Positions 21,243 to 34,300 of a stretch of DNA of 64,000 bases are shown here, in pieces. The number at the start of each line of letters is the position of its first letter. The first letter of the stretch is position 1. Under the pieces are notes generated by a model, which saw only the letters and a program-made list of their open reading frames with translations, was not told the origin of the DNA and searched no databases. Made by a program: the position numbers and the translations under genes. Source of the DNA: Arachis hypogaea (lineage: Eukaryota; Streptophyta; Magnoliopsida; Fabales; Fabaceae); the NCBI RefSeq assembly GCF_003086295.3, contig NC_092040.1, forward strand, positions 5,146,001 to 5,210,000, written 5' to 3'.

Positions 21243-24129
21243 ATGGCTGCATCTGTAAGTAATGGTTTTGAGAAGTCCTTGAGGGAAAATGGGGATTGCA
21301 AATTTCATGCCCCATCTGAGTATAAGCGACGTAAAGTTTCTGCCGTTCGTGATTTCCCTGAAGGATGTGGACCGTTTGCTCCAAGGATTGAAGCAGTTTT
21401 AAAGGTATATATTTGCTGGTTTTGATTCTGCTAAATTTGCAACTAGGGTAAGAATGGTGAACATTTCTAGGGCTGATACTGTTTTAATTTCCCAGTGTGA
21501 GGACAATAGCCAGCATCCTGAGTTACATGCCAAAACTCTTGTCCAAACTACTGATTGCAGTTTGAATAAGGAAAATCCAGTCGTCTCATCTGATCAAGTG
21601 GATAGGCCTCCTCTGGTAAATGACGAACCTGCAAAAATGTTGCTGGCAGACATGGAAGCTTTGGCAGATACAGAATCTGGAAGAGCTGTGAAGTTGTCTT
21701 CTCCAGTTGGTGAGGTGGCTGGTTCCAGTGCTTGGACGGAGAATATGCTAACTAGAAGCTATTTTCCTCGAAGGAAAGTTTCAGCTATTAGAGACTTTCC
21801 TGCTTTATGTGGACGCAATGCTCCATCTTTGCTGAATGAAAATAGAGGGGTTGAACAGAAGGCGACTGTAAATGATGACCTCTTGAAAAAAGTAGCTGCC
21901 ACTGAAATGAAGGAAGCTGAAAATAATGCTCAAGATGATTCTTGCAAGAGAAAGCTTGTGGACATAGTTTTAGCTGATTCTGAAGGGAATGCTACAGAGA
22001 ATGTGAACAAGCAGGATGTATGTGAACCACCTATTGGGATAAATAAGCAACACAAAAACCCCAGAGAAATGAAAATTGAACTTCCTACAGAGATTGATCA
22101 TCATCAGGCTGAAATAAATTCTAGGGAAGCAGAAAATGAGGATGCTATACCAGTTGAGAAGACATTAGGAATGGAAATTATAGTGTACCCTGAAGTCCGG
22201 GCTCTTGAGGCAAAGCCTTTGCGGGCTGTATCAAACAGGAAAGTAGTGCTAGGGTTGAAGTCTGGGTCAGAATGTTTTCTGAGGTCTAATAATGGTCCCT
22301 CCAAATTTAAAGGGATTGATGGTGCAAAGGAAAGCAAAGGAAAGAAAGATGATGTCTTGGTACGGCTTGGCAGGACTAAGACTGCTACCAGGACTAAAGA
22401 TGGCATACATAATTCTAGGTTGAAGCCTCTGAAGAAGAAAAAGGAAAATGCTGCTTCCCATGACAGAGGTCAGTTAGAAATTTTGGACAAGGATTGTGTT
22501 GATCCTAATCAAAATGGTGCGGACTTTCAAACTGTCACAAAACCATGTAGTTTCAATGTCAATGTTCCTCCTTTTGGTCATAGTAAGTTGAGTGATAATG
22601 AGAATGACTCAAATGTTACTCGACATAAAGTGCGGGAAACACTACGACTTTTTCAAGCTGTTTCTAGAAAGCTTTTGCAGGAACTAGAAGCAAAGAATGA
22701 GCGGGGAAGGGTTGACTTACTAGCAGCGAAGGTCCTTAAGGAGAAGGGGAAATATGTTAATGAAGGTAAGCAGATCTTGGGATCTGTACCTGGGATTGAA
22801 GTTGGTGATGAATTTCAGTATAGAATTGAGCTTAATATAGTTGGCCTTCATCGGCAAATTCAGGGCGGTATAGATTATGTGAAGCACAGTGGTAAGATTC
22901 TTGCAACAAGTATTGTTGCATCGGGAGGCTATGCTGATGATTTGGATAATTCAGATGTATTGATATATACAGGACAAGGTGGTAATGTGATGAACTCTGA
23001 CAAACAACCTGAAGATCAAAAGCTTGAACGGGGAAATCTTGCTTTGAAGAATAGTAATGACGAACAGAACCCTGTTAGGGTGATACGTGGTGCTGATTCA
23101 GCAGATGGAAAGTCCAAGACGTATGTTTATGATGGACTGTACCTGGTTGAGTCATGTTGGCAGGATATGGGGCCACATGGGAAGCTGGTATATAAGTTTC
23201 GGTTGCGAAGAATCTCTGGTCAACCAGAGCTTCCTTTGAAGGAATTGAAGAAATCTAAGAAGTTCAAAATGAGAGAAGGTCTATGTGTTAATGATATTTC
23301 TTATGGGAAAGAGCGAATTCCAGTGTGTGCTGTGAATGTCAGAGATGATGAAAAACCCCCACCTTTTAAATACATAACCAGCATGATTTATCCTGATTGT
23401 GATCTCATTCCTGCAGAAGGATGTGGTTGCATTAATGGTTGTTCTGAGTTGAGATGTTCTTGTGTAGCCAAGAATGGTGGTGAAATCCCATACAATCACA
23501 ATGGGGCTATTGTAGAAGCAAAGCCTCTAGTTTTTGAGTGTGGACCTTCTTGCAAGTGCCCTCCAACTTGCTATAACAGAGTCAGTCAACATGGCATAAA
23601 ATTTCAACTTGAAATTTTCAAAACCAGTACAAGGGGATGGGGAGTGAGATCCCTAAATTCCATCCCTTCAGGTAGTTTTATATGTGAATATATAGGAGAG
23701 CTTCTCGAAGATAAGGAAGCAGAACAAAGAACTGGTAATGATGAGTATCTGTTCGATATTGGAAATAACTATACAAACAATACTCTTTGGGACGGACTTT
23801 CGAACCTTATGCCTGATGCACAGTCAAGTTCTGGTGGAGTTTTGATGGATGGTTGTGGCTTCACCATTGATGCTGCACAGTATGGTAATGTGGGGAGATT
23901 CATCAACCACAGTTGTTCTCCAAATCTGTATGCTCAAAATGTGCTGTATGACCATCATGACAAAAGGATGCCTCACATCATGTTCTTTGCTGCTGAGAAC
24001 ATTCCTCCTCTGCAAGAGCTGGCTTATGACTACAACTACATGATCGACCAGGTCCACGACTCCGATGGCAACATCAAACGGAAAGATTGCTACTGCGGTT
24101 CTGTGCAATGTACAGGTAGGATGTACTGA
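21243..24129 (+). CDS. SUVH5: Histone H3K9 methyltransferase, SUVH5/6 type
   Basis: Chromatin enzyme that reads methylated DNA and methylates histone H3 lysine 9. Coding exons 21243-21404 and 21496-24129 (931 residues). The 91-bp intron (GTATAT...TTTCCCAG) is the only junction I found that joins the N-terminal segment in phase; without it a shorter start at 21454 would be used. Two related motifs, KRRKVSAVRDFPEGCG in exon 1 and RRKVSAIRDFPALCG in exon 2, are typical of SUVH5/6. SRA/YDG domain about residues 483-630 (GSVPGIEVGDEF, YVYDGLYLVESCW); cysteine-rich pre-SET 688-756; SET 766-900 with RFINHSCSPN and LAYDYNY; post-SET CYCGSVQCTG at the C-terminus. All catalytic motifs are present. A 5' untranslated intron probably spans 20513-21238. 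SUVH5 versus SUVH6 is not resolved. Confidence 0.93.
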
Positions 24130-24534
24130 GCCTTCTTGTCAATATCAAAGTTGTTAGGTATGATTATGAACCATATAAGCGACCTTTTTAAGTACATTAA
24201 TTTTACATCAGACCACCAAAGTAATGAAACTGTGTTGTGTACTTTTTCAATCCCATAGATATAAATATATGAGATAAGCGTGATATATTAAGTATATGGA
24301 GTATCAGGGAATTTCTAATGCCACTGGCTGCAAAATAACAATCAAGGAAGAACAGCTAGGTGCTTTTTATAGTGTTATTCATCCAAATTCCACGACAAGT
24401 AGATGAATGCCCATAATCTTAGTCTAGTCACAAATACAAAGAGCACTAAAACATAGAGAGAGCTCACAGGAACATTCATAGAGTGGCAATAAATTACTAG
24501 TGAGCAAGTACATTTATTTATTTGTTTATTTTTT
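24130..24534. other. Convergent intergenic space between SUVH and EXLB
   Basis: 405 bp between two facing stop codons, presumably occupied by both 3' untranslated regions. No gene or repeat seen. Confidence 0.6.
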
Positions 24535-26018
24535 CTATTCAAGCTGGATTTGAGTATCATAAGATGCTCCAGCCTTCCAATCACTGGTGATAAAGGTCTT
24601 GGACTCTACCCAATAAACCCCTGCACTGCCAGTCACTTGGAACCTTAACTTTATGTCACCCCTTGGTGGGTTCTCAACATCAAACACTGTCCCAAACGCC
24701 CTTCGCATTGGCCTCCATTCTTTGCAATCTTCCTGCTCCATCAATCAAGTTAAATCTCCAATATATGCAACTAATTATTGATCAATAAATGAATACATGT
24801 GCATATTAGTACCTGCCAGAACTGAACGGCAGTTATGTCTTGTGTTCCACCAACATAGAGAGTTACAATGGCTAAGTAGTGTGGGTTGTAGCTGCGCTCA
24901 TTCACCTTGACTATGATGTTATAGCCACCGTATCTACATGGTACCCTCTTGTATTCTACGTCCACCACACCGTATTTGAAAAGCTCTGCAGATGCATCTT
25001 CGTTCTTGGCCAATCTTGAATAAGCACGTGGACTCATAATGAAGTCGGTTCTGTCTCCCACGCCGAAGTCTGTTACCACTACATATGCTCCATAGTCATC
25101 GCAGTATTCTGCTATTTTGCACCTAACCTGATTCACCATCATTTATATTTGATAAATCAATGATGGAATGGAATGGCAAACACAACATCATTAAACAAAT
25201 GCAAGTGTTACTTGATAGCATGCACCACAGCCAGATCCATTCCGCCATAGCCAAGACACGCCTGCCACGCTGCCATCGTTGATCGCCGTTCCATATTCGC
25301 CAAAGCCACAAGCTCCCGCTGTTTGGGGTTTAGAGGGGAAAAAAATTAATTCACATAACATTGCTTATGCAATAATATTAACACCTTCATGTTGCACCTT
25401 TTTTGTCTTTGGTTGCATCTTAATGGAGGAGCATGCATCACCAAAAGTAAAGTTCTCAAGCTAATCTTCTTTGCTTAGAAGACAATTCGTTGTTTCATAA
25501 CATCAAGATCATGCATTATGTTGTGTCAAATATGAAATATCCTAATTCCTAGTCAGAAAATGATAGTTTCATTGCACATGGGAAAAGACATGTGTGTGTG
25601 TGTGTGTATTAATAGATATATTGAGTGAGTGATGTTAACATTTAAAAGTAGTGAAAATTGGATATTAAACATAATCTAATGTTAAATTGGGACCACAGCA
25701 GAATTTAAGAGTGATAAAATAAGTATAGATATAAACAAGATACGGTGAATTGTTTGTCTTTTTTTATCAAAGAAAAGGTACTTTTATATATTACAAAAGA
25801 GATTACAAGAAGAAAATGAAATTTCTCATAATGTAGAGTGTATCCATGACTGAAATGCATTAAGGGATAGAAGAGTTTCACGTACTTGGGTTGGCAGTGC
25901 ATTCAGGGCTGCCATAATAGGTTGCTCTGGAGCACGTAAATGAGTCTTGAGAGGTACACATTACAGGTAAGAGCATTATGACACAAACAAGGCCAAATTG
26001 GTGGTACTTAAGTTCCAT
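24535..26018 (-). CDS. EXLB1: Expansin-like B protein
   Basis: Secreted cell-wall protein of the expansin superfamily. Four minus-strand exons: 26018-25886, 25318-25212, 25127-24813, 24732-24535, 753 coding bases, 250 residues (usual family length). Residues 1-24 (MELKYHQFGLVCVIMLLPVMC...) form a signal peptide. Domain 1 carries CSRATYYGSPEC, ACGFGEYGTAINDGSVAGVS and GSGCGACYQVRCK, with paired cysteines of the six-Cys barrel. The HFD motif of true wall-loosening expansins is absent (TDFIMSPRAYSRLA in its place), as is known for EXLB. Domain 2 (from about residue 155, KRVPCRYGGYNIIVKVNERS onward) is the CBM63-type half. A TATA box lies about 135 bases upstream. Biochemical activity of EXLBs is not established. 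Confidence 0.92.
25591..25607. repeat. (TG)n microsatellite in EXLB intron 1
   Basis: Eight and a half TG units inside the first intron. Confidence 0.85.
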
Positions 26019-26150
26019 TTTGAGATGAAGCACTAATATATATCTAGTGTTTAATTTGAGAGATCAATTCAAGAAACTAAAGCAATATGTAAGTTTATGA
26101 ACAAGAGAAAGCTTTATGCTTTATGAGATAAAATGCAATGTAAAGAAGTG

Positions 26151-26160
26151 ATATTTATAG
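26151..26160 (-). promoter_or_regulatory. TATA box of EXLB gene
   Basis: On the minus strand the sequence reads CTATAAATAT, about 135 bases upstream of the ATG at 26018, giving a plausible leader of about 100 bases. Confidence 0.6.
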
Positions 26161-27687
26161 TACAAGGCATTAGGTTTACATTCTGAGTTGGTAGCAAAAT
26201 TTGTTTTCTTTATTTATTAATTAGTTATATTTTCTTCCACTTGAGACTAAGGAATAATATGCAAGAGGATTGGAAGAATGATGTGTAAATAATATAGACC
26301 CTATGATTGACACCTCAAGGGCCAGGGTCATCATCATAACATATTGGAACCAATTTATTATCGGAATGGAATAATGCCCAACTTTGTTCTATTATAACAA
26401 ATTTCAAGGAAGATTGTAACACCGAAAAAGTTAATTATGATATTAGAGTAGTTTTTTATGTAGAATATAAGAAATAGATTGATTATTCTTCAACTACATA
26501 CTCTGAACGTCTGTTATGTTGTAGGTCTTGTTCAGATGACGAGGGTTATAATTTTATGCACATAATTATTTATTGATTAATGATATTAATCTATTATTAC
26601 ATATTTTATGGTATTAAATTTGACTAATTTAACACTAATAATTCAAGTATATGAGAATACTAATAAATTATTATAAATAAAATAAAAACGTAATATTCTA
26701 ATAGTAAAGATGTTATAAAAATCCATGAACTTGCAGCTATGTCAAGAATAAGTGTAATAAGGAATGATAGAAGTGCAAATTATGAACATAATCCCTTCTA
26801 TAGTCTATAGGTCTAGCCGATCCTCCTCAATTTTCTCTCTTATATTCATTCATGATCTTGGTTCAAAATTTCATATGATAAGACTTAAGAGTTATTACAT
26901 GTTCAAAACTGGTAAAGTTTGAACAAGCTCCTGAATGGTGAGTTTTGACACATTCGAAGTAATCTCGTTGATCATCATTGATGATATTTAGGTTCAAATA
27001 AAGTTAACATGCTTGCTAGTTTTTTCTGTTTGTTTGTGTTTTCATTAGTGAATTATCCAAAATCAAATGATTCATTTGTATTCTAAAAATATTGAACTTA
27101 TTTTATAAAGAAGTAGTTTTGTCTCCTCAAACGGATTAGGATTAGAATTAGTGTATTATTTCACATCAATGCACAAAGATATTTTTAGCAGCCACGCACT
27201 TTGGTTGTAACGCACTCAGTTCCTTGTCCAACTACTCATCACTCACTGCTTAAACTAGTGCCAACAATAATTCATTCTGTACTATAAAATTCAACTTTAA
27301 TATGTTTGGTGGCTGTAAACAGAATACGTAGAAGTTTTATTGTATACATGAATTTCGTTAGTTAAATTATATTAAACATAAAGAGAATTTTGTTCTATTT
27401 TTATCTTTCAATCAAACATTACATTGAGAAGTCACATTTAAGCATGTTTATTACAGGAATGAAGTTCTATCATTAATTCTTGATGATAATGTCGATAGGG
27501 TTAGCTGACGGAATTTTGGATCTTGATTATAATTCTCTCGATTAGATTGAGAGACTCTGAACAATTTAAAAAAAAAAAATTTAAGCATGTTTATTACAAA
27601 GAATGCTACATACAGAGCAAATATTTTAGTGGGAAAAAGGGAAATTAACTAATATTAGTTATATACAAGATAAGGAAAAGTATAGGG

Positions 27688-27948
27688 TACCAACATATTA
27701 TCTGCCAACTTCTGCTAACTCTTATTTATATTTGTGTTTCATGAAAGTGTGTTCGTAGATGTGTCTAATAATTAATATATTTTAAATACATATATAAAGA
27801 GACACATCCAGAAAATATATCTATAAAGACACTTCTATTAAATACAGTTATAAAAAAGATATTTTTATTAGACACATCCATGAACACACTTCCATGAAAC
27901 ACAATTATAAATAAGAGTTGGCAGAAGTTGGCAGATATGCTGTTGGTA
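27688..27948. repeat. Foldback MITE, about 260 bp
   Basis: The ends TACCAACA and TGTTGGTA are inverted. Inside them TATCTGCCAACTTCTGC, TTATTTATA and TTTCATGAAAGTGTGTTC have inverted partners (TTGGCAGAAGTTGGCAGATA on the right), giving arms of about 75 bp. The centre repeats GACACATC and GACACTTC motifs. No clear target duplication was found. Confidence 0.7.
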
Positions 27949-28275
27949 ACGTAGCGGAACCGACAAGATAATTACAAGAAAAAAAACGTTAATCACTTAT
28001 TATTTAAGAAGAACAAACATAAAACCTTAATTATGAATAAGTCTATAAACAAAATGAGTCGTCCTTGACAATGAGTTCCGAATTATATGTGGTAATCTTA
28101 TATAACCTGCAAATGAAATGTTAGATAAATGTGTTAGTTATAACTATAAACAATATAATTAATGAATCGGTGCTTCTCTACTGGTCGTGAATGTGAAAGC
28201 TAATAAGGTTTAAAATGATTCCTGCATGGTAGGGCAAGTGTAAGAAACTCATTGTATAGGAGGCATTAGCATTAT

Positions 28276-28593
28276 GAATTTAATTTTGATGCATTATTAA
28301 TATAAAATAATTTAAAAATGTTCGTTTGGTAATTAAAGAAAATTAATAAAAAACAGTTATAATTTATCTTATTTAATATTTATTAATTATTATAATAATT
28401 AATTAATATTAAATAAGATAAATTATGATTATTTTTTTGTTTCTCTATTATTATCATATATAATTTTATACGTGTATTTAATTATGTAATATTTATTTTT
28501 TATATTAATTATGTAAATAATTATTTAAAAAAATAATATGATTACACGATTATATAAAATATTTTATACTGTTAATGTATCAAAAATTAAACC
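28276..28593. repeat. Foldback MITE, copy 2 of the three-copy family
   Basis: The left end GAATTTAATTTTGATGCATT mirrors the right end (reverse complement GGTTTAATTTTTGATACATT). At its centre, 28359-28427 is a near-perfect palindrome (AATTTATCTTATTTAATATT and its inverse). Its right half resembles the interiors of the copies at 2073 and 37681 in reverse orientation. Confidence 0.7.
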
Positions 28594-29174
28594 CTCACCA
28601 TGGTATGCATCATCATCATCATCAATTATATTGGAACTTGTTGTTGGAAGTAGGTGATTCTTAATCTAACCCGTCCATTTGGTAGCAACTCCTTTGTCCA
28701 ATGAAGCTGCCAAGTTCATCTTCTGTAGGCACTTGTTGATGCAATAATCTTTATGGAAAATGCATGTTACCGATCAATATATCTTATATCCTACTACCCA
28801 ATTGTGAAGCACATTTCTTCTGCACGCTGTCAAATTATTAATTTATTAAGATTATATTATTATGATGAGTTATTAATTACCTTTTGCTATATTATAGTTG
28901 TCATAATAATCACACCAAACACACACACTACATATATATCATATATTAACTACAAATTAAGTCATGTATGTATCTTTGCTTTTCATCAACTCTGCCAAAA
29001 AGAAACACAGATTTTCCATCAACTTTGTAAAATATATTAATATATTATAGTAAAGGGATGCTCATTGCTCTCTAAAGAACCATGGTATGTGCGGGTCTCA
29101 TAATTACAATGTCTCCCATTCCTCGCACCTGTCTCCAACACGTGTATCACCTAATTAAGTAAAAAAATTTATGC

Positions 29175-29176
<2 letters not shown>

Positions 29177-29222
<46 letters not shown>
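29177..29222. repeat. (ATT)n microsatellite
   Basis: About fifteen uninterrupted ATT units. Confidence 0.95.
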
Positions 29223-30362
29223 TACGTTAACACAAAATATAAAAAAAAAATCGTATCCAAAAAATGTAATATACACAATTTAATTAAATAATTACATCAA
29301 TAACTAGTTTTACGGCTTAAACTTATAATTTTAAATTAAAGCGACACATAATATTTTGTAAAAATATTAGTAGCATTATTATTAGACAAAAAATATAATT
29401 ATTAATTAGCTCAATTACGTAAGATCATGTGCTTCCATCCTGGAACGGGCTTAACAAAATCATATTTAATATTAACACAACCTCATTGTTATTTATCCCT
29501 TTGATAAAAAGAAAAACTAATTGAACACAACTATAAGCTTATTTAGTTTTTTTTTATGTAATTTAGTGCTATTTAGGTTTTATTAGTTTTTAAATTTAAT
29601 TTTTTTATATTAGACAAAATATAAAAATATTTAATAAATATTAACTTAATTATATCATATAAACTAACAGAGAATTTTCAAGTCTTTAAGCAATTGGACA
29701 ATTTCTTATTTATTAAATTTAATATTATTTTATATTTTATTAATTTTTTTAATTAAATTATTTCTAAAGAAATATATTCAAACATTCAATGAATATTGTA
29801 TTTTTTAATATTTATTGTTTTAACTATATTTTTTTACATATTTCACAACTTATAATATTCCAATTTTCTTACAGTTATAACTTTTTTTATATATTTTTGT
29901 CATACTAGTAACAAATTTAAAAATAATTAATATAATTAACGTTATATAATATTGTATTAAATTTTTTTATCCCGGCAATAATTCTCTTCAAGTTCCACTA
30001 CTGGCTCCAAGGCTCCTCTTCTCAATTAAATAACTATATATAGCTAAAATCAAACTAATAAAAAACATACACATGTACAAAACTTTAGCCTATTAAATTT
30101 GAATTGTAAACGTTATATATATTCACTCAATCTATACAATGCAATGGAAAAGAACGATGCAAGGTGTAAACAAAGTGCAGTAAGTAGAATAACAATATTC
30201 TGTACGTGTCCCTCACCTCATGAATTATTATTTCTTTTAATAGTATTTTTTAATCCTGCGTATCAAATATTAATTGATCATAGTAGATTTAAATTTTATT
30301 TAAAAATTTATTATTAATCAATAAATTATTATATATAAAATAGAATTTAAATATTTTATTGG

Positions 30363-30704
30363 TTAAATTATATAGTTGGTCTTTACACTTTTAGTAAAAT
30401 TATAAATTGCTCTTTACACTTTAAAAATTTGTAATTGAGTCTCTAAAAAGAATTAAAATTTATAATTTAGTTTTCGCTGGTCAAAAAGTGTTGATTTAAC
30501 AGAATATTATCAAAATATACTAAGAATATTCTGTTAAAATAGAGAATATATTGAAAATATTCTATTAAATCAAATATTTTTTTTAACGATAAAGACTAAA
30601 TTACAAATTTTAATTATCTTTAGATATCCAATTACAAATTTTTAAAATGTAAGAACTAATTTACAATTTTACTAAAAGTATAAAAACTAACTATATAATT
30701 TAAC
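30363..30704. repeat. Nearly complete foldback element, 342 bp
   Basis: The left half (TTAAATTATATAGTTGGTC...) is an inverted copy of almost the entire right half, including ACTTTTAGTAAAATT, AAAAATTTGTAATTG and AGAATATTCT, leaving only a small loop near 30530. An RNA from it would form a long hairpin. Confidence 0.75.
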
Positions 30705-31364
30705 TTTTTTTATTTTTATTTAAATTAACGAATAAACTAACCATTCAACCACAATAATAATTGCTTAAATTATTATACCTTTAATTTGGCTTTTCATGAT
30801 ATAGTGGCCGGGCCATGAAAAGATCAAGCAATTGGTGTCTCGCTCTCTTTCAAGAACCTACTAACTACATCTTTTTAGCTTCACTTTCACTTGTGCTATC
30901 ACTTTCACTGTTTAAGTAGTGGAATTCAAAATAATAGAAACGGGAGAGATCGTATACGTGGTGGATGTCATTTTGTCACTTCCAATAGATAGAGCGAGTT
31001 GGATGCTTAATGAGCATGACGTGCACAAAAATGGTCAATTACCTTGGAGCTTCTAATTTCGCCTTCTAATAACGAATTATATGCTAAATATAATAATGTG
31101 GTTGGTGAAGTCCGTACTCGTTAGAACTTGGAAGTTGGAACACAATTAAACATTGTAATATAAGTTATACTTAACATCCTATTTCAGAATTAGTGATCCC
31201 CCTAATTTGACTCATTTTGGTTTCAGATGTTAGATGTATTATTCACAAAGTAATTAATACAGTAGTCATCATGAAAGTCCCCTTGTAGAAAGAAATTAGT
31301 AATATTCTTTTAAAATTTTAAGATAAAATATTTAAAATGTGAATTTTAAATCCTTTTATTTAAT

Positions 31365-34300
31365 AAATAGACAAAAATACACGTAAAAAAAATTTTGGGT
31401 TATAAAAGTACACACAACAAAATCGAAATTCCAATATACACACCAAAGATAATTAACGATGGATAAAACTAACTTGTCGTTAGAAGAACGACGTTTCCGT
31501 TAAATGTAGTGTATACGTGACAAATATATTAGTAATTTGGCACTATTTATCATTTTTTAAAAAATCTAAGGTGGAATATAATTTGTTTTTTAATTTTAAA
31601 ATAAACTAAATAAGATTATTAAAAGAGAGAGTGTTTTTATTGTGTCCTAAATTAATAGAACCCTAATGTTACGACATTTTTCAGAGGTGCCAACAAGGAT
31701 GAGAGGTTGAAGTCATGTTTAGGTTTGAGGATTGGAAGAAAGTACTTTCATAGGAGAGCAGTTCGGGTGACACCGGCAGATCATCTACCGGAGCTGCGTT
31801 GAAGAGAAAGAACAAAAAATACCTTTTTAATGGTTGCAAATCATGGCATTGAAGCCGTGTTGCTAAAGTCGCGAACAGAGCATAATCTAAGGAGATAGTT
31901 CTAGATTCTGATACTCAAATTTTTTTATCTTCATATTCAATGAAGCAAAAATCTGAGTTGAGATGTGAGTATTTCATCTAGATTGATAAAGTAGAAAATG
32001 AGTATAGAGACAAAGCTATTTGAGATCCTAATTTATTACAACATTCATTTTCATAGAAACACAATACTATTACGAGTGAGAGAATTTACTCAGATGAGCA
32101 AGTGTGAAATTGTTATTTAACTAGAACAATAGGATGAGGGTTGAAATTAATTACCTTAAAAAGTTGATAATCAGATTGTATATGGGAATAGGGATATTAT
32201 GTGCGATGGTTGTGTACAATTTTTTAAAGTGATGGAATTTGGTTTTCAAGATGTATGTTTTGAGTTACCTAATAAATGTAAAATGTGTTGGGGTTTTGAA
32301 CCAGTTTGGTTTATCAGTTATATGTATTTTATCCAATGATAAAATTAAAAAAAAAATTCACTATAACAGAAGACAATACTCTGATAAAGTAATAAATATT
32401 AATCCCTTAACCAACATAAAAGAGTCATACATAGTGTCAAGCAAAGATAAGATAAATAGTCCAATAAAATAAGACTTAGTGTTATCATCACCAAAACTAA
32501 CATAAAGTAAAAACACCACAAACTAAAGTAAAATTGGTTTATCACTTAGGTATACATAGTTATGCCAAAAAAATACAAATAGACAAATTTCTAAAGTAAA
32601 CAAAACACAAAAAACATGATGTCCCTTGATGGTTAATTCATTTATCTGTGCCAGCCCTTGATGTCTTTGATGGTGTCTCTTGACCTTTTTTTATTATTTT
32701 TTTTTTAGACCAGCCTGACCCTTGCTCTCACCACCCTTAACTGATGTCTTTGATGTAGAAGTCTCACTCTTGGTGGAAGTAAATTTTGTTGGATTAGAAA
32801 TTGTATGTCCATTGATAATTGGGTTTATCAGTCTTGGGATTAGTATAAAATAAAGCCCAAGCCCAGCAGCTTGGTGGGCATTATGTTGTTGACTTTGCTG
32901 TTGTAATAAAAGTCAATAGTTTTATTAATCTCTCATCCTAGATTTTCTATTATGACTCAAACATGAAATTCTGGAGGAAAAAAAGGTGGATAGGTATACC
33001 TGTGATGATGTTGCTATTGCCTCTGCTTGTTCTGCTGCTGTCACAGCTTCTTCTTTCACTAAAATATCCAAGATTTCTTTTCAATAGTCCTTCTGTTGTT
33101 GAGTATTCTCTACTTTTGTAGCTACTGCTGCATCTGGACATGCAGCTTCTCTATTTTTAAAAAGATAATCCTTGCTGTTATGGTCAGTCTACCGTAATAA
33201 AAAACTAAAATTATCCATATTTCACATATCACACATTCATCTACACACACACAAAAATAATTTTTATCCTGTGATAAGTTCTACAAGTAATTTCTCTATA
33301 CTTTCTTCTTAACTTATGTTGGTTTGGAGCTAACTCAGGACTGATTTTTTTCTCTTCTTGGTAAGTCTTTCTATAGGCTTCTTGTAACGTAGTGACAGTA
33401 GTAGATATCGCTGAGTTTTTTTTTCAAAACTCCATTGATGGAACAAGTTGAATAAATTGTTGGTATGTTGCATTATATGCTCTCAGCGATAACCAGTTGT
33501 GCACCATAATTTCAAGACTCTGACCCTGTTTGCTAGTGCAGTACAAGCAAGTCCAAGACTTTAGATCTATCTTATTTAAATACTCCCATGTTTGTATATT
33601 AATTTTCTTCACATTTTTCATTACTGCTTTGAACTGCTGATCTGTGGTGGATCTTGCACATTTTCAAACAGCCCCCTTTATTTGCTTGTCTTTCCATGCA
33701 TTAATTTGAATTCTTTAACTGCAATATGTAATCTTTGAGTAATGTATATTGTTCTCTTTCTTTCTGATCCTTCAATAATCTCTTTAGCTTTCTTCCTTGT
33801 TCTCTAAATTTTTTTGGAATGAATATGCACACTAAACTCCCTCCTAAATCATGTCTCAGCTTCTCCACATGTCATTGTAGGTTGATATCTTAGTTTATCT
33901 TTTAATTATCTAATTATCTTTTTTTATCTGCAGAAATATTTTTGTATCGTCTACCACACACATGTTCATTCACAAAGGTCTTTACTTGAAAATTATTTGG
34001 GTAAGTTATCCTTAAGCAATAAATAGACCAGGGACATGCCTCACTGCTGCATATAGCCTTGCATTTCTTAGGCTCTACCTACTAAAAATTAAACTCCTTC
34101 CTAATTAAATATTAAACTTTCTAATTTTTCTCTTGAATTTATCTATTGTTCCTAATTTTATTTCCAATTCTAGGTTTACTATGCCTTATGGCGCATTTGA
34201 GTTATCCTATGGCCAATCAGGTTCTCCATTTTCATTTTCTTCTTTATCACTACATTTATAGCCATGGTATCTTAGATTAGAATCTGAGCTGTCAGGATCA

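Larger units (their letters stand above)
26161..31349. other. Gene-free AT-rich interval
   Basis: More than 5 kb with no supportable gene. It holds three foldback elements (27688-27948, 28276-28593, 30363-30704) and an ATT microsatellite at 29177. The open frames here are short and of AT-rich composition typical of chance. Confidence 0.6.

Noticed and set aside
28753..29040. 95-codon plus-strand frame
   Set aside because: AT-rich composition (Ile, Tyr, Asn), no motif, no splice context; most likely chance.
31365..31380. Target-site duplication for the 31.4-kb MULE
   Set aside because: Flanks share only TCCTTTT-type sequence in inverted orientation, which looks like an extension of the TIR rather than a direct repeat.
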